From Aralia elata (lineage: Eukaryota; Streptophyta; Magnoliopsida; Apiales; Araliaceae): a stretch of 64,000 nt of DNA. A model generated the notes under the pieces. The model saw only the letters and a list, made by a program, of their open reading frames with translations. It was not told the origin of the DNA and searched no databases. This document shows positions 20,846 to 33,899 of this stretch, in pieces (position 1 is the first letter of the stretch; each line of letters starts with the position of its first letter). The translations under genes were made by a program, and so were the position numbers. The stretch lies in NCBI GenBank assembly GCA_034770075.1, contig CM068383.1:10877778-10941777 (forward strand). Direction: 5' to 3'.

Positions 20846-23585
20846 AGCTGGTGGATTTTTCTTTTGAGTGTGAGTGATGGCAGATTATGAGAAATTTTGG
20901 ATAAGTACTTCAACAGACAAACTTTTTCTTCGTGGAAGATTTTGATGGAAAATGTTCTTAATTAATCATCAAGGTTTGTTAACCATTGAAAGAAAAGAAA
21001 GCAATCAATGTCAAAGATGTTGATGTGAAAGATTCTAGATCAAAAAGTGATGGATACAGTGAGATATAATTTGTGGTCACAACTGGCCTACATATCTCCA
21101 AAGAGAATATATGTAAATGTCGCTGAATATTTATAAGTTCTGTCAACATAAATGTGTGTGTGTGTATATATATATATATATTATCAGCATCCTTGATCAA
21201 TCACATAAGCTAATGTGAAAAATGTGTTAAATGCTTAGTGACTTCTTTCAACCTTTCACTAGTTTGTTTGTTTGCGGATTTCCCGTTTTCTATTTAGCAA
21301 AGATTTTGTTCTCTCTCATCTTCCACAGGCTGATTCTATGCACATTTTAAGGATTAATTTGATCGTTTTAGATTTTTTGTTGACATTGTTATTGGTGAAA
21401 CTTGATCCGACTTTAATTAATTAAGATGTAATTGCAAAGCTACCATAAGGTGATCGGCATGGGTCTAGGAGCGGGTAAATTTGTACTTTCGGGTTAAATT
21501 AGCTTTTATGTTGCATTTTATAAAGAGCATATCTTGTATTGTATTATGTATGAAATTCTAAAGATTGTGAGATTGATTTGCCAGTGACCATGAACTAGCG
21601 TAACTTTTGGGTGAATTACATAAATTTTTGTCTTTTGTGTATGATTGTTTTTTTTTTCGATTTTTCTGTACTATAGTTTTTTGTTGTGCTGTTATTCTCA
21701 AACACTTATTCCTCCTGAAAATTACTATCAATCATTGTTGATTCGACAATGCATTATCTTACAAAATACATGATGTTGCTACAATCATTTTATTTTCTCT
21801 TAAGTTTTTGTTCCAACATAGCACTCTCACATACTGATAATACAAATACTGATAACATATGAATTACTTCAATTGAAAAAAGAAAGCATATATCGATCGA
21901 TACAAATTCAATAGAGATTCTGGTTGTGTTTGTTTTGTTTAATTTGAAGAAATATAACAGTATAAAGAGAGATGGTATTATTGCTGAATTCAACGTAGTA
22001 CAATTACTAATGTGCATTCTTCTTTATATCTAAATATTCAAGTTGCCGTAGACTTGAAGTATGACTCCATTTAATAACAAAACTCTAACACATACTTATC
22101 AATTACATACAATCTGCATGTAGGATAAAAAGATAACTTAAGGCTTAATCTCTCTCTCTCTCTAACAAACTCTTTAGTTCTAACATACCTAGCTGCTACT
22201 ATTTCTACTGTCGTGAGCATCACAATCTCCCTTTTTTATTATCACGAGTACAATGACCTGAATATTGACTTAACTACTTAATATATGTTTGGTATTTCTT
22301 TTTCAGCCCTTTCAATTTAAGAATCATTTCTTGGTCAAGGAAATCACAAAATTGAAGAAAACACCTGTTTTCTCCCTGGAGAGATGCTCATCCACATGCC
22401 TTGCAAAGCTATCAAATAAGTTGTCAGTATAAGAGTTTCCAAAATGACTTACTAGCAAAGGTTCTACAGCAGCACTAAGTGTTTTGGACGAAACCATGCC
22501 ACCGCTATCTAGAAATTGTTTTCCATCGTCTTGTACGTCCCATTTAACTTCAAAGGATTCAAGCCTATTAAGGCTAAATGAACCCTCACCCTGAATTATT
22601 TCCTTTACTTCATCCATGCATGGCTTATAAATAGGGATATTAAATGAATTGATGTCCTCTTGACCAACTAAACCCTGAAAGCAAATACAATGGTAATGGA
22701 ATTTTGATGGATGTCAATTAATTTAATACCTCTATTCTACAAAAAGAGTTTTATTTGCAAATAACGCGGATAATGCAAGAGTGATATTCAATAAGAGTCA
22801 CTCAAAGTGAAAAGTGTCGTTGAAACAAGAGTAAAATGTAACTACATGCATAGTTGCTCTGACAACATAAATATTGCTCTAACATTAGCTCTGACATTAT
22901 CAACACCTTTTCCAGAATTTACAAATTTCAAGGTTATATTTTTGTTCAAAATTTATCCTAATTTATTTTGAATGTTTAGTTCACTAGTGATAACATGGGA
23001 TATGTATTCCACTAAGCTGTCACATCCTTGACCATACATAAATTTATATTTTTTTTTGTTATATTTGTTATGGCAAAAGTTGCAAATGCAAATTTTGTCA
23101 TCACCTCTTTTGTGGGCTAGCATGGATAAACATCAATTTGTTATAACAAAAGCAACAAATAACTTTGAACTTAGTGTCATGGAATCTGAATAAGATGACA
23201 TGATAATTGAATATTGATGATAAACTTGGGAATGTTACGTTATTTGTTTAATTTGATTAGTGAAAAATGGATCGGACCTGAGCCTCCATGTCGTGAAGTG
23301 ACTTTGCTAGCAAATCCCAAAAACAGCAACAATCCTTGCTAGTGGGATCTTAAGTGCTCCTGCCGAGGAATGTTAGAACCATACGGCCATTCGAAACTAT
23401 TTCCTCATCTCGCATGTGTAGAAATGCTGTGAAATCTCTTAGAAATTGGTTTGAATATGCTACAAAAACACTCGGAGGACTTGTTCTTGACATGTAGATA
23501 TTGCACTTGTTATTCTCTAGTCTTTTAGGAACCTACAATTTTATTAGGCTATGTCAATTACTATATACGCTATCATTAATTGTAT

Positions 23586-23625
<40 letters not shown>

Positions 23626-25234
23626 GCTAACCTGAGAGAGCCAGTAAATACTATTAGAGGAATGAACAAAGTGAAGGCTTACACTTGGAAAAAGCCTTCC
23701 ATAGAAAGAACCTGGCACTCCGGATATGAAACAAGGCCCGGAATTTTCACCTTTCTCCTCCCTTGATTTTCAAAAAATGGTGTTAACATTTTGAAAATGG
23801 TATTGAAATCATTATGAGGAAGATCATTTAAAGACACTTGAAATTCGGGCGATTTCACATTTTTTTTTCTTGACAAATTGCATGAACCATGTCTATGATA
23901 TTCAACACAACCAAAAGGGTGTCTGGTTCTGAGGAGCAACCCAAGTCAGCTATCTTGAAACACTAGGTGAATCCATCAAAACCATAATTATTGACGTATT
24001 TCTCTAAAACCTTGCATGACTTCAATATAATTGTTTTCTGTGAGAGAAATTGTACTTTTCAGATGAGAATTAAATAAAAATAGAACATGAATTTTTCTTT
24101 CCATCATAGCATAATAAAAAAAGTTCAAATCCTTGGAGATCTGGGAGAGATACCTGGAGGATTGAGTTATTAGCATAGCTAGATTCCCCATTGCCTACAT
24201 TCATGTGTAGAATGTTTTGAAGGACCATGGCTTAATTGGCTGCTATACTTTGAAAACAACTTATTTATAGAAGACCTTACATTACTAATAGGGGACATAA
24301 TTTTTTATCGGCTGAAATACATATATGTATCTGTTGAGGGACTACGTGATAGTAAAGTCTCAATTTGGAACACAAGTAGAAACATTGAGGACATATACGC
24401 TCTAATGGACCATAGACCTAATAAGTTAACATTTTGGGTCAAGATGTGGTTTTAGATGAACATATATGGGGCTGAATATTCCCAACAACTGGTATTAGAG
24501 TCATGACAATGAGATTGGGTCATGGGTATGGTATGGATTGAGTATGATGAAAATAATAATTCATCGAGCAAGCGATGGACTCTTCTCGCAAAGGCTCTTG
24601 ATAAGAGATGTTGAATAGTGTGGGCTCGTCAATTAGAAGACGTGATGAGCTAGGCTCAATAAGTTATAGATGTTAGGTGAATTATGTACTCTTTAAGCAA
24701 GTGGTGAACTCTTCTCAAGGAGGCTCTTGGTGGATCAAACAAGAGATATTGAGAGATAACTTTGTCAGATATAGGAGACCTGATAGACTTAGCAAAGACT
24801 CTAGGTGGGTCGTCAAACAAGAGATATTGAAGAGGATGACTCGTCAAGTAGAAGAAGTGATGGGCAATGCTCAAAAAAGAGTAAATGGTTAAAGTTCGGG
24901 GGGAGCTTGGTGTCAATGTGGATGGAGAGATCACGTGTTAAGTGGGAGATTGTTAATGTACCGCGTGATAGTAAAATCCCACCTCGAAACATCGAAAAAC
25001 TGCATCCATACATTCATCTAGAGTAATTAATCATCTAATTATTTAATTATTATATTCTTAAGTCACAAACCCAATGTAAGGTCTGTCATTTTCTATAAAA
25101 TTGATGGCAAAGTTATGTACTTGTCTTTAGCCATTAGTCCATCAAACTCTTTTGTGGTTAGACCAATGTCTACAGCCTTGTTTAGTAGGTCCTCTTTTTT
25201 AATGTCCATCCACAATAATACCACGTATAACGTC
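20846..25234 (-). repeat. SABATH duplicon, copy A (inverted)
   Basis: It matches copy B (29576 onward) in the same orientation and the forward copy C inverted. It includes downstream flank, a pseudogene, the LTR-like upstream block and the stretch GAGTAATTAATCATC (about 25021-25035), which is the uninterrupted site of the CACTA insertion in copy B. Confidence 0.85.
22324..24228 (-). pseudogene. SABATH methyltransferase pseudogene A
   Basis: The four exons (24154-24228, 23632-24037, 23278-23532, 22324-22674) align with the intact gene and keep their splice borders. Disablement is clear: TAG at 23963-23965 in exon 2 (GF T*CF where the intact gene has FPECF), a two-base expansion of a poly-A run in exon 2 that shifts frame, and TAA at 23350-23352 in exon 3 after GRST. 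The SAM motif also reads CSSEPD where the intact gene has CSSGPN. Exon 4 is open to the normal stop. The TATA-like element is GATAAAAAAT. Confidence 0.9.
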
Positions 25235-28200
25235 TGTGATGTCCCAGATGTTTATGTGATTAGTAACTATTGCGGTTAAATGGTTATGACAAATGTGGCG
25301 TACGGTGATTCGTAAAAAAAGATGTTGATGGACTAAATAAAAAGAATAATGCACGAAATATAATAGAGTTTGATTAAAGGTTAAGATATAAAATCTACAA
25401 GTATTAATTAAGAAAATGGAAGAAATAGGTATCATAATACCTATGTTAATGGTACGTTGAAATTAGTCAACAATAAAGATTTCGGAAGAGGATAGACGTA
25501 AACCAAGTAAAGATGTTTCGGTGATCATGATTTCGAGGACATAATCCTTATAAGAGGGAAAGAATGTGATAACCCGAATTTTTTGGAAACTATTAAAATA
25601 AGAATTTAGTAAATAAAATTCTTATTGTGAGACGAAGCAGGATTGAATGTGTGTGTGTGTGTGTATATATGTGTGTGTGTGTGTGTGGGAATCATATTCA
25701 TATGATTAAAATATAAGATTTAATAGTTAATAAAACTATTAAAGTAGTTGGATAGAATTAGCAGGAAAATGAATAAAAATATATATGTGTTATATATATT
25801 TTGAATACGTGATGTTGCGTGAAGGATTAAATGTGTATATACAAATGTGAAATATATATATATATATACATATATTAGGAAAATGAGATTTTATAGTTAA
25901 TTACGAAATAAAATATGGAAGTGAAGAAAATCAATTAAATTAATTAATTGAGATTAAGTTAAAAAAATTGTTATGAATAATATAATTTGAATAATAAGCC
26001 TTGAACGGCAATGAAGTTATTATGAATTAAATTTCATAACTGATGTAATTAATTCACTTAATTAAAATAGTGAATTACTGTAAGTATCTTTGTTAATAAA
26101 AATGAGGGAGTTAACTAAACTCATTATTTTAATATATTACATATGAATGTAATAAATTTATGTACTGGCTTAATATATTATATTATGCCAAATGAATATA
26201 AATTAAATATGGAATGAGGAAATTAATTCACTATTTGGAAACTGATGGATTAAAATATTTATTTTAATTAATTGAATAAAGAATTATTTAGTTAATGATG
26301 ATAGTTTTATTTATGTTACAATAATTAAATGCAACATGAATAATGGTATAATATTTAATATTATGCCAAATGGATGTAAACTAAAAATATGAGATGAGAT
26401 CTAATATATAAAATATGTATATTGATATCAAGTTAGTAAATTAAATTCATATTTGAATAAATAATTGAATAAATTAAATTATATATTCAATATAATATAT
26501 ATTTATATGTATAAATTTACCAAATCATATTTTATTAATAATACATGTAATGGAATTATTTATATTACATGTATTGGTGTACATTGTATATATGATTTAT
26601 GCACCTAATTGGAATGTTGAATAGGTAGTGGAGGTGGAGTGGAATGCTTTGTTAATGTAAGCAGTGTATTCGTAAGACACCTAGCATTACCAAGCATGAG
26701 GTGTTAGTTTATTGGGCTAAATAAGGAAAACTTAAAAGGATTCAATCCCCTGCTTCTCTTTATATTCCAAATCCATAATCAAGCCTTAGAACTCATGTAA
26801 GCTCGCAGGATAAGAAGATAGGCCAGTCCTTCCCCATTCCTGTAAGTCCTTCACTCTCCTCAATCCTTTCTTATCGCTCAACAATTTTATTATTTATAAT
26901 ATTACCACCCAAAATAGAGCAACTTCAAGTTTCCCTATATGCTCAATTCCTAAAAGTAACTCCAAGAAAGTTTACTTCAATTTCTATTAATGGGTCGTGT
27001 GGAAGCTTGATTTTTAATGCCAATTGTTCAGTTTTAAGAAGTACTCTTGTTTCAGTTTGCTCAAAAAGTGAAACTTTTGATGAATTTATAACTATCCATT
27101 TGGATGACGATACTAGAAATGATGGAAATGAGAGAATTGGCAGAGGTTGAAGAAATTGAATTGCTAAATAAGCCATTTCCAAAGACGATACGTAATGGGC
27201 TTGTTGTAGAAATGGAGCCTGAACTGCGAAAATTATATAAATAGGAGATGTTAGAAAACTGATATGGGCGAAAAAAAATAAAAAAAGAAAAAAATAATTA
27301 AAATAATATCTTTTTGGGCTGAAATATTTTTACAGTAATCTTATAATATTACTTATGAATTTCTAATTTTTTGGAGAATGATTGAAGAGCAGATGTAATT
27401 ATTGTATTTTTTTAAGCTATTTAAAGTTAATTTAAAAAATTAGTGTAAATTTATAGAAAATTCCATTAATGGTGGAAAATTATGAAATCTGGTGAAAAAT
27501 CTTATAATAATATAAGATTAATATTTATGGTGTTGGAAGAATATAAAAGTATGTGGAGTTATTATTTCTATTTTGCAGAAAATTGTTGGATAATCTGAAA
27601 ATTGTGGAATTTGGTTGAAAAGTTCATAATAATATTCTAAAGACTTTAGAAATATTAGTAGACTCATGAGGTGTCGTGACGTTATAGGATTGATAAGTAT
27701 ATGATAACCTAATTGTACATATATCTAGGTTATACAGTGATGGATAAAGCTTGGATTATAATAATTGACGAGAAGAGTTATATCATGAACGTTCGGGGAA
27801 CATAAAAGCGATATACGTACAAACCGAGACAAGTTCTTTCAGTAACTTGTTGACTTATTTGAATATGTTGATATACATGAATTAATTGCTCGATTATGTG
27901 TTAACCTCTCAGTGTTATATGATTTGCCCATGAGTATGATTTAATTATGCACGTTGTGCAACAATGTGATGATATTTAGTCTGTATGGAACTAGAAATTA
28001 TGTAAATACACAGTATAAAATGTATGATGCATATTAAAATGCATATTGTGAGAAATATGATGCCTATGTAGATGCATTGCATAAGAATCACAATGCATAT
28101 ATAGAATGCATATTATGAGATACATGATGCATGAGTAAAATGCATAACACGTATGAAACATAGAGCATGAAATATATAAACTGTTAGACTTGCTGAGCCG

Positions 28201-28834
28201 TCGCACTCATTCTTGCAAATATGTATTATTTGCAGATTAACGGATGAACTATCAGATGGTCATAGCGATAAAGATTTGAGGCGCGTTAAAAAAAGAAAAT
28301 GTTTCTTGTTTTTTTTAGTTGAATTTGTATTAAACTTGAGATATCGAATAAAAGATATTTGTTTGAATTTGAATTGGAAACTTTACATTTAAAATTGTAA
28401 GGTAATTTATATGATTGGGATACTATATAAAAGACAGTATATTTTATGTCTTACCGTAATGAGAGTTCAACTTGTTGTATTAACTCATTTAGCTTGTTGG
28501 ATTACAACGAAGCGTATAGAAGAATAAATCATATATTAAAATTGAATCTTATATCCACAATTATCGTTTTGAGATAAATCATAATATACATGATTTTAAG
28601 AAATAAGTATGATATAGTATAGGTTGCGAATTCTGGTATTGAGAAAAGGTTTAATAACAAAGTTTTGACATCTTGGTTAATATTGAATGTTATAAAAGAT
28701 GGAAAATATTGAATGTTATAAAAGATGGAAAATATACAGATTATATTATAGAATAATGACATGAAGATGGAATATGGATGTATCGTGACGCACCAGATCG
28801 GACCTGAAGATAGCCCGAATTTGAGGACGTCACA
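25235..28834 (+). mobile_element. LTR-retrotransposon remnant, 3.6 kb, Ty3/gypsy-like
   Basis: It starts TGTGATGTCC and ends GGACGTCACA (9 of 10 bases inverted-complementary). It is bounded by the 5-bp target duplication ACGTC (25230-25234 and 28835-28839), and the intact site exists in copy B near 43205. At 25546-25565 a GA-rich tract AGAGGGAAAGAA precedes TGTGATAACCCGAATTTT, which looks like a polypurine tract followed by a 3' LTR start, making 25565-28834 a 3.27-kb LTR. The 330 bp before it look like a pol-distal leftover, so the internal region and most of the 5' LTR are gone. It contains (GT)n/(TA)n tracts and no open frames. Confidence 0.75.
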
Positions 28835-28890
28835 ACGTCTATTAACCATATATGCAAAGTTATGATGTAATCAAAAGTGGTTCATTGTGC

Positions 28891-29060
28891 TTGGTCATAG
28901 AGTGACCACGTTATCGTGGTCCTAGAGTGACCACGTTATTCAAAAGTAGTCCTAGAGTGACCACGTTATTCAAAAGTGATCCTAGAGTGACCACGTTATT
29001 GAAAAGTGGTCCTAGAGTGACCACGTTATTCAAAAGTGGTCCTAGAGTGACCATGTTATT
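28891..29060. repeat. palindromic 30-bp minisatellite, array 1
   Basis: Units recur every 30 bp (28921, 28951, 28981, 29011, 29041) around GTGGTCCTAGAGTGACCAC, whose GTGGTC and GACCAC halves are inverted complements. The spacer is GTTATTCAAAA. Confidence 0.95.
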
Positions 29061-29384
29061 AAGTTATTTGCAAATAACGCAGATAATGCAAGAGTGATAT
29101 TCAATAAGAGTCACTGAAAGTGAAAAGTGTCATTGAAACAACAGTAAAATGTATCTCCATGAATATTTGCACTGACAACATAAATATTACTCAAACATTA
29201 GCTCTAACATTATCAATACCTTTTCCAGAATTTATAAATTTCAAGGTTATATTTTTGTTCAAAATTTATCCTAATTTATTTTGAATGTTTAGTTCACTAG
29301 TGATGACATGGGATATGTATTCCATTAAGTTGTTACATCCTTGACCATACATAAATTTATAGATTTTTTTTTATATTTATTATG
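29061..29384 (-). repeat. isolated copy of SABATH intron-3 sequence between two minisatellite arrays
   Basis: From TTATTTGCAAATAACG to TTTATTATGG the sequence matches intron 3 of the methyltransferase copies (for example 22750-23070, and 2680-2995 inverted), without adjoining exon sequence. Confidence 0.85.
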
Positions 29385-29552
29385 GTTCTAGAGTGATCAC
29401 GTCAATCAAAAGTGGTCCTAGAGTGACCACGTTATTCAAAAGTGATCCTGGAGTGATCACATTATTCAAAAATGATCCTAGAGTGATCACGTTAATCAAA
29501 AGTGGTCCTACAGTGATCATGTTATTCAAAAGTGGTCCTACAGTGACCATGT
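29385..29552. repeat. palindromic 30-bp minisatellite, array 2
   Basis: Six diverged units at a 30-bp period (29385, 29415, 29445, 29475, 29505, 29535). They read GGTCCTAGAGTGATCAC with substitutions such as CTACAG. Confidence 0.92.
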
Positions 29553-29887
29553 TTAGAGACAGGTTACCAATCAATTTAATTAAGATTTTTCTTTTGAGTG
29601 TGAGCGATGGCAGATTATGAGAAATTTTGGATAAGTACTTCAACGGACAAACTTTTTCTTCGTGGAAGATTTTAATGGAAAATGTTCTTAATTAATCATC
29701 AAGCTTTGTTAACCATTGAAAGAAAAGAAAGCAGTCAATGTCAAAGATGTTGATGTGAAAGATTCTAGACCAAAAAGTGATGGATACAGTGAGATATAAT
29801 TTGTGGTCACAACTGGCCTTCATATCTCCAAAGAGAGTATATGTAAATGTCGTTGAATATTTATAAGTTCTGTCAACATAAATGAAT

Positions 29888-29888
29888 A

Positions 29889-29940
<52 letters not shown>
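29888..29940. repeat. (TG)n(TA)n microsatellite
   Basis: A compound repeat, expanded relative to the matching tract at 21155-21180 in copy A. Confidence 0.9.
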
Positions 29941-29942
<2 letters not shown>

Positions 29943-31094
29943 CCGCATCCTTAATCAGTCACATAAGCTACTGTAAAAAATGTGTAAAATGCTTTGTGAC
30001 TACTTTTAGCCTTTCACTAGTTTGTTCGTTTGCGGATTTCCCGTTTTCTATTTACAAAGATTTTGTTCTCTCTCATCTTCCGCAGGCTGATTCTATGCAC
30101 ATTTTAAGGATTAATTTGATCGTTTTAGATTTATTGTTGATATTGTTATTTGTGAAACTAGATCCGACTTTAATTATTTAAAATGTGATTGCAAAGCTAC
30201 CATAAGCTGATTGGCATGGGTCTAGGAGCGGGTAAATTTGTACTTTCGGGTTAAATTAGATTTTATGTTGCATTTTATAAAGAGCATATCTTGTATTGTA
30301 TTATATATGAAATTCTAAAGATTGTGAGATTGATTTGCCAGTGATCATGGACTAGCGTAACTTTTGTGTGACCTACATAAATTTTTGTGTTTTGTGTATG
30401 ATTGTTTTTTTTCGAATTTTTTTTACTATTATTTTTTGTTGTGCTTTTATTCTCAAACACTTATTCCTCCTGAAAATTACTATCAATCATTGTTGATTCG
30501 TCAATGCATTATCTTACAAAATACATGATGTTGCTACAATCATTTTATTTTCCCTTTAGTTTTTGTTCCAACATAGCACTCTCACATACTAATAATACAA
30601 ATACTGATAACATATGAATTACTTCAATTGAAAAAAGAAAGCATATATCCATCGATACAAATTCAATAGAGATTCTGGTTGTGTTTGTTTTGTTTAACTT
30701 GAAGAAATATAACAGTATAAAGAGAGATGGTATTATTGCTGAATTCAATGTAGTACAATAACTAATGTGCATTCCTCTTTATATCTGCATATTCAAGCAG
30801 CCGTAGACTTGAAGTAAGACTCCATTTAATAACCAAACTCTAACACATACTTATCAATTACATACAATCTGCATGTAGGATAAAAAGATAACTTAAGGCT
30901 TAATCTCTCTCTCCTTCTCTCTGTTTCTCTCTCTAACAAACTCTTTAGTTCTAACATAACTAGCTGCTACTATTTCTATTGCTGTAAGCATCACAATCTC
31001 CCTTATTTCTTATCATGAGTACCATGACCTGAATATTGACTTAACTACTTAATATATGCTTGGTATTTCTTTTTCAGCCCCTTCAATTTAAGAA

Positions 31095-32752
31095 TCATTT
31101 CTTGGTCAACGAAATCACAAAATTGAAGAAAACACATGTTTTCTCCCTGGAGAGATGCTCATCCACATGCCTTGCAAAGCTATCAAATAAGTTGTCAATA
31201 AAAGAGTTTCCAAAATGACTTACTAGCAAAGGTTTTACAGCAGCTCTAAGTGTTTTGGACGAAACCATGCCACCGCTATCCAGAAATTATTTTTATTTGT
31301 AAATAACGCGGATAATGCAAGAGTGATATTCAATAAGAGTCACTCAAAGTGAAAAGTGTCGTTGAAACAAGAGTAAAATGTAACTACATGCATATTTGCT
31401 CTGACAACATAAATATTGCTCTAACATTAGCTCTGACATTATCAACACCTTTTCCAAAATTTACAAATTTCAAGGTTATATTTTTGTTCAAAATTTATCC
31501 TAATTTATTTTGAATGTTTAGTTCACTAGTGATAACATGGGATATGTATTTCATTAAACTGTCACATCCTTGACCATACATAAATTTATAGATTTTTTTG
31601 TTATATTTGTTATGCAAAAGTTGCATATGCAATTTTTGTCATCGCCTCTTTTGTGGGCTAGCATGGATAAACATCAATTTGCTATAACAAAAGCAACAAA
31701 TAACTTTGAACTTAGTGTCATGAAATCTGAATAAGATGACATGATAATTGAATATTGATGATAAACTTGGGAATGTTACGTTATTTGTTTAATTGGATTA
31801 GTGAAAAATGGATCGGACCTGAGCCTCTATGTCGTGAAGTGACTTTGCTAGCAAATCCCAAAAACAGCAACAATCCTTGCTGGTGGGATCTGAAGTGCTC
31901 CTGCCGAGGAATGTTAGAACCATACGGCCATTCGAAACTATTTCCTCAGCTCGCATGTGTAGAAATGCTGAGAAATCTCTTAGAAATTGGTTTGAATATG
32001 CTTCAAAAACACTCAGAGGACTTGTTCTTGACATGTAGATATTGCCCTTGTTATTCTCTAGTCTTTTAGGAACCTACAATTTTGTTAGGCTATGTCAATT
32101 ACTATATACGCTATCATTAATTGTATTATTTTCTAAATATATATGTAAACGCTAACCTAAGAGAGCCAGTGAATACTGTTAGAGGAATGAACAAAGTGAA
32201 GGCTTGCACTTGGAAAAAGCCTTCCATAGAAAGAACCTGGCACTCCGGATATGAAACAAGGCCCAAAATTTTTACCTTTCTCCTCCCTTGATTTTTCAAA
32301 AAATAGTGTTAACATTTTGAAAATGGTATTGAAATCATTAAGAGGAAGATCATTTAAAGACACTTGAAATTCGAGCGATTTCACATTTTTTTTCTTGACA
32401 AATTGCATGAACCATGTCTATGATATTCGACACAACCAAAAGGGTGTTTGGTCCTGAGGAGCAACCCAAGTCAGCTATCTTGAAACACTCGGGGAATCCA
32501 TCAAAACCATAATTATTGACGGTTTCCTCTAAAATCTTGCATGACTTCAATATAATTGTTTTCTGTTAGAGAAATTGTACTTTTCAAATGAGAATTAAAT
32601 AAAAATAGAACATGAATTTTTATTTCCATCATAGCATAATAAAAAAGTTCAAATCCTTGGAGATCTAGGAGAGATACATGGAGGATTGAGTTATTAGCAT
32701 AGCTAGATTCCCCATTGCCTACATTCATGTGTAGAATGTTGTGAAGGACCAT
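31095..32752 (-). pseudogene. SABATH methyltransferase pseudogene B
   Basis: Exons 1-3 align with the intact gene. Exon 1 ends CAT in place of CAG before its donor. Exon 2 has one extra A in a poly-A run (near 32390) that shifts frame, and its last codon is TAG. Exon 3 is open. Exon 4 lost its 5' half together with its acceptor and part of intron 3: the sequence jumps at about 31289 from the exon into the intron, a deletion of roughly 240 bp relative to copy A. No functional product is possible. Confidence 0.9.
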
Positions 32753-33587
32753 GGCTTAATTGTCTGCTATACTTTGAAAACAACAACTTATTTATAGAAG
32801 ACCTTACATTACTAATGGGGGACATAATTTTTTATCGGCTGAATTACATATTTGTATCTGTTGAGGTACCACGTGATAGTAAAGTCTCATATTGGAACAT
32901 AAGTAGAAACATTGAGGACATATACGCTCTACTGTACCATAGACCTAATAGGTTAACCTTTTGGGTCAAGATGTGATTTTAGATGAACATATATGGGACT
33001 GAATATTTCCAACAACTGGTATTAGAGCCATGACAATGGGATTGGGTCATGGGTATGGTATGGATTGAATATGATGAAAAATATAATTCATCGAGCAAGC
33101 GGTGGACTCTTCTCGCAAAGTCTCTTGGTTGGCTCTTGATAAGAGATGTTGAATAGTGTGGGCTCGTCAATTAGAAGACGTGATGAGCTAGGCTCAATGA
33201 GTTATAGATGTTATATGAATTATGTACTCTTTGAGCAAGTGGTGAACTCTTCTCAAGGAGACTCTTGGTGGATCAAACAAGAGATATTGAGAGATAAGTT
33301 TGTCAGATATAGGAGACCTGATAGGATTAGCAAAGACTCTTGGTGGGTCGTCAAACAAGAGATATTGAAAAGGGTGACTCGTCAACTAGAGGAAGTGATG
33401 GCAATGCTCAAAAAAGAGTAAATGGTTAAAAGTTCGAGGGGAGCTTGGTGTCGATGTAGATGGAGAAATCACGCGTTAAGTGGGAGATTGTTAATGTACC
33501 GCGTGATAGTAAAATGCCACCTCGAAACATCAAAAAATTACATCTATACATTCTTCTAGAGTAATTAACACTACAACAAAATGGCCC

Positions 33588-33860
33588 AACAGCGACCAAG
33601 GGTATTAGCGACCGCACCATTCGGTCGCTAATTCTATTAATAGCGACCGGTATTAGCGACCGCATGGAGTATTGGTCGCTATTGTCTATCAGCGACCGCC
33701 GTCGGTCGCAGATCGGTCGCAAATACAAAAATTACCGCCTTAAATTTGGCGCAAAATTTTGCGGGGTAACTTGTTGCGACCAAAACCTGTCAGCGACCGT
33801 GTCCGGTCGCTAAAACATCCACGTCATTAAAAATCAGCGACCGCACGCGGTCGCTGATGC
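33588..33860. repeat. CACTA left subterminal repeats
   Basis: Many copies of AGCGACCG and its inverse CGGTCGCT in both orientations, the kind of array that binds the TNPA-type protein in En/Spm elements. Confidence 0.9.
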
Positions 33861-33899
33861 TCTTTTAGTCTATTCAGATTCAGGCAGTCGAGCAAACCA

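Noticed and set aside
28891..29552. CRISPR-like array appearance of regularly spaced palindromic units
   Set aside because: The context is a plant nuclear genome, the spacers are as repetitive as the units, and no cas genes exist. It is a minisatellite.
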